A stretch of 64,000 nucleotides of DNA from Polynucleobacter kasalickyi (GTDB taxonomy: Bacteria; Pseudomonadota; Gammaproteobacteria; Burkholderiales; Burkholderiaceae): positions 124,001 to 188,000 of the forward strand of contig NZ_FWXJ01000002.1 of assembly GCF_900176405.1 (NCBI RefSeq), given 5' to 3'. The notes beneath the pieces are model-generated. The model searched no databases. It saw only the letters and a program-made list of their open reading frames with translations, and was not told where the DNA came from. A program made the position numbers and the translations under genes. Of the stretch, positions 19,270 through 28,432 are shown piece by piece (position 1 is the stretch's first letter; each line of letters starts with the position of its first letter).

Positions 19270-20244
19270 TTACTCATTCAAAGTAACATTTTTTAAAACT
19301 GCCTCAATTCTTTTCGACTCCGATTTTACAAACTTATCAAAATCACTCGGGTTACGTCCATCTGGTCTAAATCCAGAAGTTGTTAAAAATTCATTCATTT
19401 CTGGATCTTGCAGGACATTTTTAATTTCTTGGGCGATTTGTTGAATAATGGGTTGAGGTGTTTTCGCTGGGGCGAACCATCCTAGCCATGTTCCTGCAAT
19501 ATTCAATTCTTTTAAACCAGATTCTTGCATCGTTGGGAGATTCGGAAAATCTGGCGACCGTTGAGAGTCCGTAAATGCAACGGGTCGCACCTTTCCGGTG
19601 GCAATGAAAGAATGCACAATGGTGGGGGGTAAGATCATGAAATCAACTTCACCAGATGCCACAGCAAGTAATGCGGGGGATGTTCCTTTGTAGGGAATAT
19701 GCAGGGCATTTAAACCTGTATATTCAGTAAATTGCGCAGAGGCCAAATGTAAGGCATTCCCAACCCCAGGTGAGGAATAGGAAATCTTATTCGTTTTCGC
19801 GTAGTTAATAAATTCCTGTAGATTTTTCACTGGTAAGGCAGCGTTCACTACCATGACATAACCAGTGCCCATCGCAAGGTTCGTAATAGGGGCAAAATCT
19901 TTAAATACATCGTAGCCTAATTTTTTATTTAAAAGGGGGTTGATGATAAAGGCGGGCGTTGTATGTAATAAGGTGTAACCATCTGCCGGTGATCTAGCCA
20001 CAAATGCAGTGGCAATAGCACCATTTGCCCCAGGTTTATTTTCCACCACAATCGTGGTTTTTAAGCGCTTCTCAAGTTTTTGAGCCATGGTCCGCGCGGT
20101 TGTATCGGACGTACCACCAGCCTCAAAGGGCACAATCAAGCGGATTGGCTTGTTGGGATAGGTCTCCGCAGTCAAGCCAATTGCTGATATTAAAAAACTT
20201 GCAAGAAATAAATAGCTCTTACCGAATTTTAGAAAAACTTTCAT
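19270..20244 (-). CDS. Bug-family receptor 2
   Basis: A 324-residue receptor with a Sec signal (KSYLFLASFLISAIGLTAE), the ligand loop PIRLIVPFEAGGTSD and the second loop SPGVGNALHLASAQF. It lies 14 bases upstream of the atypical SDR gene and 15 bases downstream of the polysaccharide-deacetylase-like gene, all on the same strand, so it probably delivers the compound processed by that gene set. No TctA or TctB membrane subunits lie nearby. Confidence 0.9.
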   Translation of the reverse strand: MKVFLKFGKSYLFLASFLISAIGLTAETYPNKPIRLIVPFEAGGTSDTTARTMAQKLEKRLKTTIVVENKPGANGAIATAFVARSPADGYTLLHTTPAFIINPLLNKKLGYDVFKDFAPITNLAMGTGYVMVVNAALPVKNLQEFINYAKTNKISYSSPGVGNALHLASAQFTEYTGLNALHIPYKGTSPALLAVASGEVDFMILPPTIVHSFIATGKVRPVAFTDSQRSPDFPNLPTMQESGLKELNIAGTWLGWFAPAKTPQPIIQQIAQEIKNVLQDPEMNEFLTTSGFRPDGRNPSDFDKFVKSESKRIEAVLKNVTLNE

Positions 20245-20259
20245 TGATGGCGTTCTATC

Positions 20260-21141
20260 TTAGCGATGGATACTTTTTAAGAAATGTTCCACCATTTCAG
20301 TACGGGTACAGACCCAGACATCAGGAGCTTGCGTAGCAATTTCTAAAATGCGGTGAAATGCACCAGCCCCTGCTGGTCTGCCAAATACATGCGCATGCAC
20401 AGTTGGATCAATTTTTATTGCACGAGTTTCCCACTGGCGAACATATTCAAGCCAATCCTCGAAAATTTCCACCATGACACGGGGTGGTTGGCCGTGGCGC
20501 ATGAACATCGGTAAATCGTTCACTTCCATGGTACCTGGTACTGCGACAATCGACGTTTCTCCAAAATCAACCAAGTAGGGTAAGTCATCATTTAAGGTGT
20601 CGCTGTGCCACATATACCCCTCTTGTGCCAATAATCTCGCAGTACGCACACTTGGCGTACTTCTCGGGCTAATCCATCCTTTGGGCTTGGCACCAATGAC
20701 ATTGGCGATTAAATCGGTAGTGCGTTTAATGTTGTCTAACTCTTGTTTTTCATCTAAGAGGGCGGGAATAACATCCATCGCATAAGAGTGAGCAACGATA
20801 TCATGTCCTAGGCTTGCGATATGCTTCACTTCCTCTGGATAGCGTTCTGCCATGATGCCGCAAACTAAAATAGAAGCTTTCACGTGGTGGCGTTCAAAAA
20901 TTTCAAGAACTCGCTCTACGCCACGGCGATGACCATACTCTGCCCAACCAACCGCATTTAGGTCAGGTACGCCACCTTTGAGGGGGTTACCCATTGGTCC
21001 AATTCCAGGCCAAGCCCCATCAGACCACCATTCATAGGCCATCCGGAATACAACGCCCATCTTTTTATTGCCGGGCCACATAAAGTCAGCTGGAGGATGG
21101 ATTTCTTTACCGCCAGCATGAATATCAAAAGGGTGTGACAT
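20260..21141 (-). CDS. Polysaccharide-deacetylase-fold hydrolase (PuuE-like)
   Basis: A 293-residue cytoplasmic protein of the NodB-fold family in the subgroup that includes PuuE allantoinases and other amide or cyclic-imide hydrolases. Visible segments are KKMGVVFRMAYEWWSDGAWPG, LGHDIVAHSYAMD (with metal-ligand histidines), KGWISPRSTPSVRT and PTVHAHVFGRP near the end. No signal peptide is seen, which argues against a cell-wall deacetylase. In context (FAH hydrolase, VOC enzymes, Bug receptors) ring opening or amide hydrolysis of an imported organic compound is plausible, but the substrate is unknown. Confidence 0.85.
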   Translation of the reverse strand: MSHPFDIHAGGKEIHPPADFMWPGNKKMGVVFRMAYEWWSDGAWPGIGPMGNPLKGGVPDLNAVGWAEYGHRRGVERVLEIFERHHVKASILVCGIMAERYPEEVKHIASLGHDIVAHSYAMDVIPALLDEKQELDNIKRTTDLIANVIGAKPKGWISPRSTPSVRTARLLAQEGYMWHSDTLNDDLPYLVDFGETSIVAVPGTMEVNDLPMFMRHGQPPRVMVEIFEDWLEYVRQWETRAIKIDPTVHAHVFGRPAGAGAFHRILEIATQAPDVWVCTRTEMVEHFLKSIHR

Positions 21142-21170
21142 TTACATCTCCATTTATAGTTTGTTTTAAT

Positions 21171-21569
21171 CTAATCTTTTGTGGCTCCAAGCCACGGTTG
21201 ATCAACGACGTCAAAGATGACTTTGTCAGGACCAATAAATTTATTTTCTGAATAGCCAAGCGTATTTTTCGGTCGCTTTTCAAAGCAATTTGCACCCATG
21301 GACTCTAAGTCTTGCGTTACTCCATCCAAGTCATCTACTACAAAGCCTAAGTGATGGATGCCTCGAAAATCAATCCCGTGACCTTGATCCCAGCCAAAGT
21401 GCAAAATGGCGAGACTTATCGTGCCATCACTTAAAAAAACACCGTAGGATGTCTCTGGATTAGAAAATTCTTTTCGGCCAACCTCAGTGAATGCAAATGC
21501 TTTTTTATAAAATTCCGCTGTTTCAAAGGGATTTTCTGCGGCAATTGCGATATGTCTCAGCTTGGCCAT
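21171..21569 (-). CDS. VOC-superfamily protein
   Basis: A 132-residue single-domain VOC protein. Metal-ligand positions are visible as His in LRHIAIAA, His in GIHHLGFVV and the acidic end region. It is small for an extradiol dioxygenase and may act as an isomerase, epimerase or lyase. It sits between the FAH hydrolase (10-base gap) and the deacetylase-fold gene in a tight minus-strand run. Confidence 0.82.
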   Translation of the reverse strand: MAKLRHIAIAAENPFETAEFYKKAFAFTEVGRKEFSNPETSYGVFLSDGTISLAILHFGWDQGHGIDFRGIHHLGFVVDDLDGVTQDLESMGANCFEKRPKNTLGYSENKFIGPDKVIFDVVDQPWLGATKD

Positions 21570-21579
21570 GTTTCTTTAC

Positions 21580-22467
21580 TTACAGAGGTCCTAGCGTCGT
21601 TGATTCATCCTCAATTGTATTTCTGAGGATACCAATTTGTTCAATTTCTACCTCGGCAATGTCACCAGGTTTCATGAAAATTGGCGGGGTTCTAGCAAAG
21701 CCTACGCCACCCATAGTGCCTGAAGCAATAATGTCGCCAGGCTGTAATGTGGTCCATTCGGTGATGTATTCAATAATCGCTTGAATTGAATGAATCATTT
21801 GTGAAGTATTGGCTTTTTGCATCACTTGACCATTGAGCCTCATTTCGATATTCAGATTCATTGGATCAGCAATTTCATCCGCAGTAACTAACCAAGGACC
21901 AATTGCGCCGGTTTGTTCAAAGTTTTTACCCGGATTAATTTGACTGGAGTGACGCTGATAATCTCTTAAACAGGCTTCGTTCATACAGCTGTAACCAAAG
22001 ATGTAGTCTAAGGTTTTATCTTTCGGCACATATCGGCCCGTCGGTTTACCAATCACGATTAACATCTCGGCTTCCCAGTCCAACATTTGTGAAACCTTCG
22101 GACGCATAATGGGACGGAGGTGTCCAGTTAAAGACTCTGGCCAGCGGGCAAAGATCATGGCACGGTCTGGTGCTTTACGATTGCCAATCGCGCGATTCGC
22201 TTCATCCACATGGTCGTGATAATTCAGGCCAGCACAAAAGATTTTTCCTGGGTTTGGTACTACTGGCAACAGATGTAAACCATCGTAATCAAAATCACCG
22301 TCAGACTCTTTGATCATTGACTCAGCAACGGCTTGACCATTACCCGCAATAAAACTAATAATATCTGGGTACAGACCGCCTAAGCGAACGCTTAAATCAA
22401 TGACGCGTTGACCTTTTAAAACACCGTAGTGCGCTTTACCTGCATGTAAGAATGATACTAACTTCAT
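21580..22467 (-). CDS. Fumarylacetoacetate hydrolase (FAH) family protein
   Basis: A 295-residue protein with an N-terminal cap (MKLVSFLHAGKAHYGVLKGQRVIDL) and the FAH core: IFCAGLNYHDHVDEANR, the metal-binding LDWEAEMLIVIGKPTGRYV, and TLQPGDIIASGTMGGVGFAR. FAH-family enzymes cleave carbon-carbon bonds in beta-diketo acids or act as hydratases or decarboxylases in meta-cleavage routes. The neighbours (two VOC proteins, a deacetylase-fold hydrolase, an SDR and two Bug receptors) suggest a catabolic pathway for an aromatic or cyclic acid. Confidence 0.9.
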   Translation of the reverse strand: MKLVSFLHAGKAHYGVLKGQRVIDLSVRLGGLYPDIISFIAGNGQAVAESMIKESDGDFDYDGLHLLPVVPNPGKIFCAGLNYHDHVDEANRAIGNRKAPDRAMIFARWPESLTGHLRPIMRPKVSQMLDWEAEMLIVIGKPTGRYVPKDKTLDYIFGYSCMNEACLRDYQRHSSQINPGKNFEQTGAIGPWLVTADEIADPMNLNIEMRLNGQVMQKANTSQMIHSIQAIIEYITEWTTLQPGDIIASGTMGGVGFARTPPIFMKPGDIAEVEIEQIGILRNTIEDESTTLGPL

Positions 22468-22508
22468 GGATGATTTCCTTGTTTGTAAAAATAGATTAAG
22501 TGGTTGGA

Positions 22509-23054
22509 TTAAATGGCGTTGATACGGTTGGTCATGGCTTTACGCCAAGTGTCTTGGTCAGTAAAGGTGGGGTTATCTCGAATTAATTCTTCCGTAAAGG
22601 CATAAATGGCTTCATCTGTTTGCGACAAGTCGAAAGGTTTACCATGGGGTTGGGCCACATGCCATGGTGTATCCAGATAGATTTCCAAGCCGTTACCCTC
22701 AGGATCAAATGAGTAGATAGACCATGCATTGCCATGGGTGATTGGCGTAATATTCGTAATACCTTGCTCGATCAGTCTTTTTTCAATACGACGTAAATCG
22801 TTTAGTTCCTCGACAATAAAGGACATCTGAAACACCACGCTAGGACCACTGGCAGGGTCTTTGCCATCAATCAATACCAGTTGATGATGGGCATCATCGC
22901 TACCACTCATAAAGCTAATATTGCGATTTCCCAGTCTAGGAACTTGACCTCTATCGGTCACGATTAAATCAAACACCGAGGTATAAAATTTTTCCATTTT
23001 CTCTAGATCATCGACATACAGACCTAAATGTTTAATTTGTGGAATTTTGGCCAT
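22509..23054 (-). CDS. VOC-superfamily protein (extradiol dioxygenase-like)
   Basis: A 181-residue VOC protein with IKHLGLYVDDLEKMEKFYTS at the start and a C-terminal GNGLEIYLDTPW that supplies the Glu metal ligand. The extra C-terminal tail (WHVAQPHGKPFDLSQTDE) resembles catechol-2,3-dioxygenase-like proteins of Burkholderiales, so it is the best ring-cleavage candidate in this run. It follows the Bug receptor gene with a one-base gap, so coupling is likely. Confidence 0.82.
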   Translation of the reverse strand: MAKIPQIKHLGLYVDDLEKMEKFYTSVFDLIVTDRGQVPRLGNRNISFMSGSDDAHHQLVLIDGKDPASGPSVVFQMSFIVEELNDLRRIEKRLIEQGITNITPITHGNAWSIYSFDPEGNGLEIYLDTPWHVAQPHGKPFDLSQTDEAIYAFTEELIRDNPTFTDQDTWRKAMTNRINAI

Positions 23055-23055
23055 A

Positions 23056-24030
23056 CTAGTCTACTTTCATATTGACAGATTTTGCGATAACCGAGTACTT
23101 AGCGATATCCGATTTAATTTTTTCAGTGAAGTCACTGGCTTTGAGTGGTAGAGAGTTACAACCTAATTTGCTTAAGTTCGTTTGTAATGTGTCTGTATTA
23201 GCCGTCTCATTTACTGCTTTATAGTACGCCTCTAAAATATGGCTAGGAGTATTAGCCGAGGCTGCTAAACCATACCAAAAGCTTTCGTTAAAATCAGGCA
23301 AGCCACCTTCCATAAAGGTCGGAATGTTGGGTATCTGGGGCATGCGTTGCGCAGTAGTGACACCTAGTGCTTTGAGTCTACCTGACTGAATATGAGGAAT
23401 GATGGTTGCTGGGGTACTGATATAAATCATCGAATCTTGGCCACTTAAAATATGAGCAATCACCGGAGCTTCACCTTTAAACGGGATATGGGACATTTTT
23501 ACGCCTGCTTTGGTATTGACCATTTCAAGGAGCATATGGGAAAAAGAACCATTACCTCCGGAAGAGCCAAAAACACTTTTTGAATCTTTCTTTAATGCAG
23601 TAATTAACTCACCCATCGTATTGGCTGGCACTTTGGAACTAGCAATCATCACGAGAGGTACTTCACAAACAGAGCCCAAGGGTTTCAAGTCTCTTAAAGG
23701 ACTATAGGAAATCTTTTCATAAACGGCCGGGTTAATTGCCATCACAGAGGTAAAAACTAAAATTAAGTTATAACCGTCCGCTGGGGAATTCATTAGTACA
23801 TCGACACCCAGCCCACCGTTGATCCCAGGACGGTTATCAACAATAACCGGTTGGCCAATTTTTTCGGATAGAGCTTGGCCAATCGTTCTGCCAATAGCAT
23901 CTGCTCCGCCACCAGCTACTTGGGGAATAATTAATCGAACAGGTTTGTTAGGTACCCATGAGCTCGTTTGGGCAAAACAGTGAAGTTGCAATAGCCCAAG
24001 GAAAAATAGAACAACTATTTTAAAGTGCAT
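23056..24030 (-). CDS. Bug-family receptor 3, first gene of the FAH/VOC operon
   Basis: A 324-residue receptor with a Sec signal (FKIVVLFFLGLLQLHCFAQ) and the ligand loops PVRLIIPQVAGGGAD and SGGNGSFSHMLLEM. It is the first gene of a run of seven closely spaced minus-strand genes ending with the SDR. The upstream stretch (24031-24203) is AT-rich; ATTTGT and ACAAAT about 20 bases apart there form only a weak inverted repeat. Confidence 0.9.
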   Translation of the reverse strand: MHFKIVVLFFLGLLQLHCFAQTSSWVPNKPVRLIIPQVAGGGADAIGRTIGQALSEKIGQPVIVDNRPGINGGLGVDVLMNSPADGYNLILVFTSVMAINPAVYEKISYSPLRDLKPLGSVCEVPLVMIASSKVPANTMGELITALKKDSKSVFGSSGGNGSFSHMLLEMVNTKAGVKMSHIPFKGEAPVIAHILSGQDSMIYISTPATIIPHIQSGRLKALGVTTAQRMPQIPNIPTFMEGGLPDFNESFWYGLAASANTPSHILEAYYKAVNETANTDTLQTNLSKLGCNSLPLKASDFTEKIKSDIAKYSVIAKSVNMKVD

Positions 24031-24203
24031 ATTTTTGTCTCGTAATTTGTTATGTAATTTTATTTATTATGATACAAATTTTTTTTCAATAGGAAATTGT
24101 TTTGACCGGCGAAGTTTAAGATTGCCTAATGGACCATGAAGTTAGTACTTTCCCTAGGTTTAGTTTGATCCTGATGATGCTATTGAATCCTACCGAGAGT
24201 GCG

Positions 24204-24770
24204 CTAATTAACGGATCGATAAAGACCTCTTCTAGTTCTGGGTACATCTTGAAAACTTGCCATGAATGCTTCGGTTGAGATGGCTGGATAAACTACTTCA
24301 GAGAGTCGAATGGTTTCATTGACCAATATCCCTTTTTCAAAGCGAAGAGTCTGATAGGTCTTGTAGGCGTTTTTCATTCCTTGACCAATGCCATCATCAA
24401 GACCGAAATGAATCTCGCCAGTAAACCAATCAGCAAATAATCTTCTATTCACAGTTTGTGGGAAGATCGCTTTTAAATTGGCCTTCATCGCCATTGGTTC
24501 CCAAACAATATCAAACGAAAGTTCATCTGCTTCCCCCTGTAGATTGATTACACGTCGTTCACGAAGCGCAGTGGGGTGCTTGATGTAGGCTTCTAGCTTG
24601 ATTAAAAATAATTTCTTTTTTTGAATGCTCCAACTCCCGTTATATCCTCTCCAGCACATACTGGTAACGGCTAAAAATTCAGGCGCATGAGGGTGACTCG
24701 CGAGTGGTTCATCATGACTAAATAACTGCTTGCCTTGGTAGAGAAATTTTTCAGATGTTTGGAATGTCAT
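24204..24770 (-). CDS. Conserved hypothetical protein
   Basis: A 188-residue soluble protein with no signal peptide and no membrane segment. It contains a characteristic SMCWRGYNGSWSIQKKKLFL stretch and a later WFTGEIHFGLDDGIG; I recall similar proteins of unknown function in diverse bacteria but cannot name a domain. The composition is beta-rich. It stands alone between two Bug-containing gene sets on the same strand. Confidence 0.65.
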   Translation of the reverse strand: MTFQTSEKFLYQGKQLFSHDEPLASHPHAPEFLAVTSMCWRGYNGSWSIQKKKLFLIKLEAYIKHPTALRERRVINLQGEADELSFDIVWEPMAMKANLKAIFPQTVNRRLFADWFTGEIHFGLDDGIGQGMKNAYKTYQTLRFEKGILVNETIRLSEVVYPAISTEAFMASFQDVPRTRRGLYRSVN

Positions 24771-24869
24771 TGAAAGCTCCAGCTTAGTTGAGGTTTTTTT
24801 ACTCCTATAACTAGCCTAGCATATTGCTATTCCACATTATGAAATAGTCAAAGATAGTTCAACGCAATT

Positions 24870-26291
24870 TCAATTTTGTAACTCATTCATCCATTCTGAA
24901 ACTGAGGTTTTTAAAAACTGCTCATCATTGATCATCCATTCGAGCACTTGATTTCTCCGTTCATCCGACCAAACAGGACTGGTTAGGATATGAAATTTAT
25001 CGATGATGGCTTTTGCTGCACGGTCACGATGAATGGGATCACCTAGTGGAAAGTCAACTTGCATCAATTCCGAAAGAGTGCCATCGACTAATTCAATTTG
25101 CATGGCATTCGCACAACTCCGAATCGTAATATCGTGATGATGTTGACTAAAAATGGGGTTTTCAATCAGAACCATTTTGTCTCGTAAAGCATCAATCCAT
25201 GGATTACTTGCTGTCTCATCTAAATAATCATCAAGTGTTAGTTGACCTTTTAAGAGCCCAATGGCAACGATATATTGCATGCAGTGATCACGGGCAGCTC
25301 TGGTTGTCAAAGGACCCTGTTTATCGGTGCGTCGAATTGCCTCATCATGTGAATAAATCGTAATCTTTTTTACTTGATCAAAACGATGGTTGAGCCATGG
25401 GTATAGTTGAATCGCTGCTTCCAAGGCGGTAGAAACATTTCTCTGACATGGGTAAAACTTAAAGATAATATTTTCAAGGACAAAGCTGCCTAGGGTCTCG
25501 GCGATTGTGATTGGCTTGCCATCTAAAAATACTTTTTCAAAGCCCCATTTGGGATCACTGAGGGGAGTTTGGTAGCCGGGCTCATCCTTAATGGAATTCA
25601 ATGCATGCCATAAGCCTCTGCTCGCAGCATCTGCTCCAGCCCAACTTTTTCGCGGTCCCGCATTAGGGACGTGACGGTAGGCATTCAATGTACCGCCGTC
25701 CATAAAGACATTGCCAAGAGTCGCTAAGGCCATTTCTTTTGAACCACCAAGGAGCTTAGTAACAACCACTGAGGAGGCGATCTTTACACCAATGACATGA
25801 TCAAGCGCCACAATAGGTTGGTCAAATTTATTCGCAAACGAAATCATCCCCTGAATTTCATAGGATTGAATAATGGCATGCAGAACCTCTTGCATGGTCA
25901 GCTCTGCTAAATCGGTGTTAACTAGTTGTTGGCTTCTCACATAGGCGGCTGATAAGATGGCACCAATGGCATCAGATGGGTGACCACCAGCGAAGGAAGT
26001 ATCGTTAAAGTCCATCCAACGAATCATTGCACTCATATCAAAGGCCGCTTTGATGGGGTCGAGCCGATAGTTGGTGCCAAATACTGGTACACCATTTGGC
26101 ACAATCGTACCCTGCACATAAGGACCTAATAGTCTTAAACAATCCGCTTCATTGAAAGAGGCTAAGGCGCAAGAAAGAGAATCCCACAAACATAATTTAG
26201 CGACTTTATAAGCTTGGTTCGAAAAGGGCTTTTCTGAATAAACGTAATCTACGATAGTGGTTAAGAGTGGATCAGATTTCATAGGATTCAT
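24870..26291 (-). CDS. MmgE/PrpD-family protein 1 (2-methylcitrate dehydratase-like)
   Basis: A 473-residue cytoplasmic protein of the MmgE/PrpD fold, which includes 2-methylcitrate dehydratase, cis-aconitate decarboxylase and iminodisuccinate epimerase. Of the four paralogues here it is closest to the classic PrpD pattern: MIRWMDFNDTSFAGGHPSD at about residue 70, then RNVSTALEAAIQLYPW and DHCMQYIVAIGLLKG. It lies 26 bases downstream of a Bug receptor gene on the same strand, so the imported ligand is probably its substrate or a precursor, likely a tricarboxylate. Confidence 0.9.
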   Translation of the reverse strand: MNPMKSDPLLTTIVDYVYSEKPFSNQAYKVAKLCLWDSLSCALASFNEADCLRLLGPYVQGTIVPNGVPVFGTNYRLDPIKAAFDMSAMIRWMDFNDTSFAGGHPSDAIGAILSAAYVRSQQLVNTDLAELTMQEVLHAIIQSYEIQGMISFANKFDQPIVALDHVIGVKIASSVVVTKLLGGSKEMALATLGNVFMDGGTLNAYRHVPNAGPRKSWAGADAASRGLWHALNSIKDEPGYQTPLSDPKWGFEKVFLDGKPITIAETLGSFVLENIIFKFYPCQRNVSTALEAAIQLYPWLNHRFDQVKKITIYSHDEAIRRTDKQGPLTTRAARDHCMQYIVAIGLLKGQLTLDDYLDETASNPWIDALRDKMVLIENPIFSQHHHDITIRSCANAMQIELVDGTLSELMQVDFPLGDPIHRDRAAKAIIDKFHILTSPVWSDERRNQVLEWMINDEQFLKTSVSEWMNELQN

Positions 26292-26317
26292 TACTTGTTC
26301 ATTCGTTATGGTGGTGA

Positions 26318-27301
26318 TTACTCAATGGAAGCATGAGCAAGTTTGACTAACTTTTCCCATTTAATAGATTCTTCACTAATAAATTTACTAAACTCTTGAG
26401 GTTTCATTGGCATCGCAATGGCACCTTGTGCAGTTAACTTTTCCTTGACGATGGGAGAGACTAATGCATCCATCATGGATTTACTTAATTGTTGAATGAT
26501 TTCTGGGGGGGTATTCGCTGGTGCAAATAATCCGTTCCAATTAATCACTTCAAATTGAGGAAAACCTTGCTCAGCAATGGTGGGTACATTCGGCAGGGAT
26601 GGGTCACGAACTTTACCCGTCGTTGCGAGCGGAAATACTTTACCCGCTCTAATAAATGGTAAGGCTGAAGGAATCGCACTAAAGTAAAAATCGACTTGAC
26701 CAGAGGCGATTGCTAACAACGCCGGACCACCGCCCTTAAATGGGACGTGAAGCCATTTCGAGCCCAGTAGATCGTTCAGCCAAGCACCGGCTAAATGTGT
26801 TGAGCTACCGTTGCCGGCAGATGCATAAGTCAAGTTACTGAATTCTTTTTTACTCTGAGCCATAAAAGAGGCGAACGTATTTGATTTTAGGCCAGGCTGA
26901 ACAACTAGAACATTCGGAAAAATGGTAGCCAAACTAATCGCAATCAAGTTTTTCTGCGAGTCGTAATTGAGGTTTTTATACAGGTGTTGATTAATGGCGA
27001 TCGGCGCAACATTTCCCCACAGCAATGTATAACCATCCGGACTCGACTTGGTGACTACCTCTGAGCCACGACTACCGCCAACTCCTCCTAGATTTTCAAC
27101 AATGATCGTTTGGCCTAGTGTTTTTTGCATTTCACTAGCGACAATTCTCGCAGTAATATCTGAGCTACCACCCGGTTCAAATGGGACGACTAAGCGGATC
27201 GTTTTATTCGGATAATTGGATGCTGAGCTAATCAGAGCAAAGAACGTGAGGCAAAGAGTCAGGAGTGACAAAACTCTTTTTAAAGTGAAACAATTGCACA
27301 T
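26318..27301 (-). CDS. Bug-family receptor 4
   Basis: A 327-residue receptor with a Sec signal (RVLSLLTLCLTFFALISSAS), the ligand loop TIRLVVPFEPGGSSD and SAGNGSSTHLAGAW. Upstream gene of the MmgE/PrpD protein on the minus strand. It is divergent from another Bug gene (27397) across 95 bases of very AT-rich DNA, which must hold the promoters of both. Confidence 0.9.
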   Translation of the reverse strand: MCNCFTLKRVLSLLTLCLTFFALISSASNYPNKTIRLVVPFEPGGSSDITARIVASEMQKTLGQTIIVENLGGVGGSRGSEVVTKSSPDGYTLLWGNVAPIAINQHLYKNLNYDSQKNLIAISLATIFPNVLVVQPGLKSNTFASFMAQSKKEFSNLTYASAGNGSSTHLAGAWLNDLLGSKWLHVPFKGGGPALLAIASGQVDFYFSAIPSALPFIRAGKVFPLATTGKVRDPSLPNVPTIAEQGFPQFEVINWNGLFAPANTPPEIIQQLSKSMMDALVSPIVKEKLTAQGAIAMPMKPQEFSKFISEESIKWEKLVKLAHASIE

Positions 27302-27396
27302 CGGTAGTCTATCTCCATCGCTTAATTTTTTTTATATTTCAATTCTCATCATAAATGAGTTAAGATTTATATCAATTAAAAAAATTATTTAGAGAC

Positions 27397-28407
27397 ATGC
27401 ATGCATTTGTAGAGAGGTTTTCTTTTTCGAATGGTATGAAGTTCGGGTCATATTTTTGGCTCGTGCTTTCTTTTTGTCTCAGTATCTCTGTAAATGCACA
27501 AACTGGCGTTAATAATCTGAATGTTCCGAACTCGGGCGTTATTAAAATAATTGTTCCCTATCCACCTGGTGGAGGCACTGATATTATTGCGAGAGCAATT
27601 AGTCAGAAAGTTGGTGAACTCTTACAACAGCCCGTAGTGGTAGAAAACCGTAATGGTGCTAATGGTTCAATTGGCTCTGCCTTCGTGGCAAAAGCGGCTG
27701 GTGATGGTTTTACATTACTCGTTGTACCGGCAGGTTTTTCAGCCAATCCCTCCATCTACCCGAACTTACCCTTTGATCAAAAGAAGGATTTAACCGGGGT
27801 AACAATGCTTGCGTCGGGCCCTCTGGTTTTGGTGGTGAACCCGAACGTAAAAGTGAAGAACACACGTGAATTAATCAGTCTGGTCAAATCTAAACCTGAT
27901 CAGTTCAACTATGCTTCTGCAGGGATGGGTTCTTTACCTCACCTCACAGCAGAACTTTTTAATTTAGAAGCTGGTACCAAAATGGTCCATATTCCTTATA
28001 AGGGAGCTGGTCCTGCGGTGATTGATTTAATGGGTGGCATTGTCCCCGTCTATTTTATGAACATCCTGCAAGCCAAGCCATTAATTGCTGAAGGCTCGAT
28101 TCGTGCACTTGCTGTGACGAGTCCACAGCGATCAAGTATTGATCCAGAATTACCCTCTATCGCCGAGGAATTACCAGGTTTCGATATGATGAATTGGTAT
28201 GGGGTATTGGCACCTGCATCAACGTCTAAAGAGCTTTTAGATAAAGTCAATCAAGCGGTTGTCGTAGCGTTAAACACACCGAAAGTCAAAGAGAAACTAA
28301 ATCAAGAGGGCATGACTGTCGTGGGAAATAAACCCAATGACTTTAATACGTTCTTGAAAAAAGAGATGGACAAATATAGCCGTATCGTCAAGCAAGCAGG
28401 ATTGTGA
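27397..28407 (+). CDS. Bug-family receptor 5, upstream of the fused UGSC selenoprotein
   Basis: A 336-residue receptor with an N-terminal signal (FGSYFWLVLSFCLSISVNAQ), ligand loop VIKIIVPYPPGGGTD and ASAGMGSLPHLTAELF. An in-frame ATG at 27436 would shorten the N-terminus by 13 residues and still leave a signal peptide. It lies 25 bases upstream of the selenoprotein gene, so the two are almost certainly co-transcribed. The same Bug-then-UGSC order occurs at 35020-33457. Confidence 0.9.
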   Translation: MHAFVERFSFSNGMKFGSYFWLVLSFCLSISVNAQTGVNNLNVPNSGVIKIIVPYPPGGGTDIIARAISQKVGELLQQPVVVENRNGANGSIGSAFVAKAAGDGFTLLVVPAGFSANPSIYPNLPFDQKKDLTGVTMLASGPLVLVVNPNVKVKNTRELISLVKSKPDQFNYASAGMGSLPHLTAELFNLEAGTKMVHIPYKGAGPAVIDLMGGIVPVYFMNILQAKPLIAEGSIRALAVTSPQRSSIDPELPSIAEELPGFDMMNWYGVLAPASTSKELLDKVNQAVVVALNTPKVKEKLNQEGMTVVGNKPNDFNTFLKKEMDKYSRIVKQAGL

Positions 28408-28432
28408 TAATTTTAAAGTGGAGAATCAGTGA

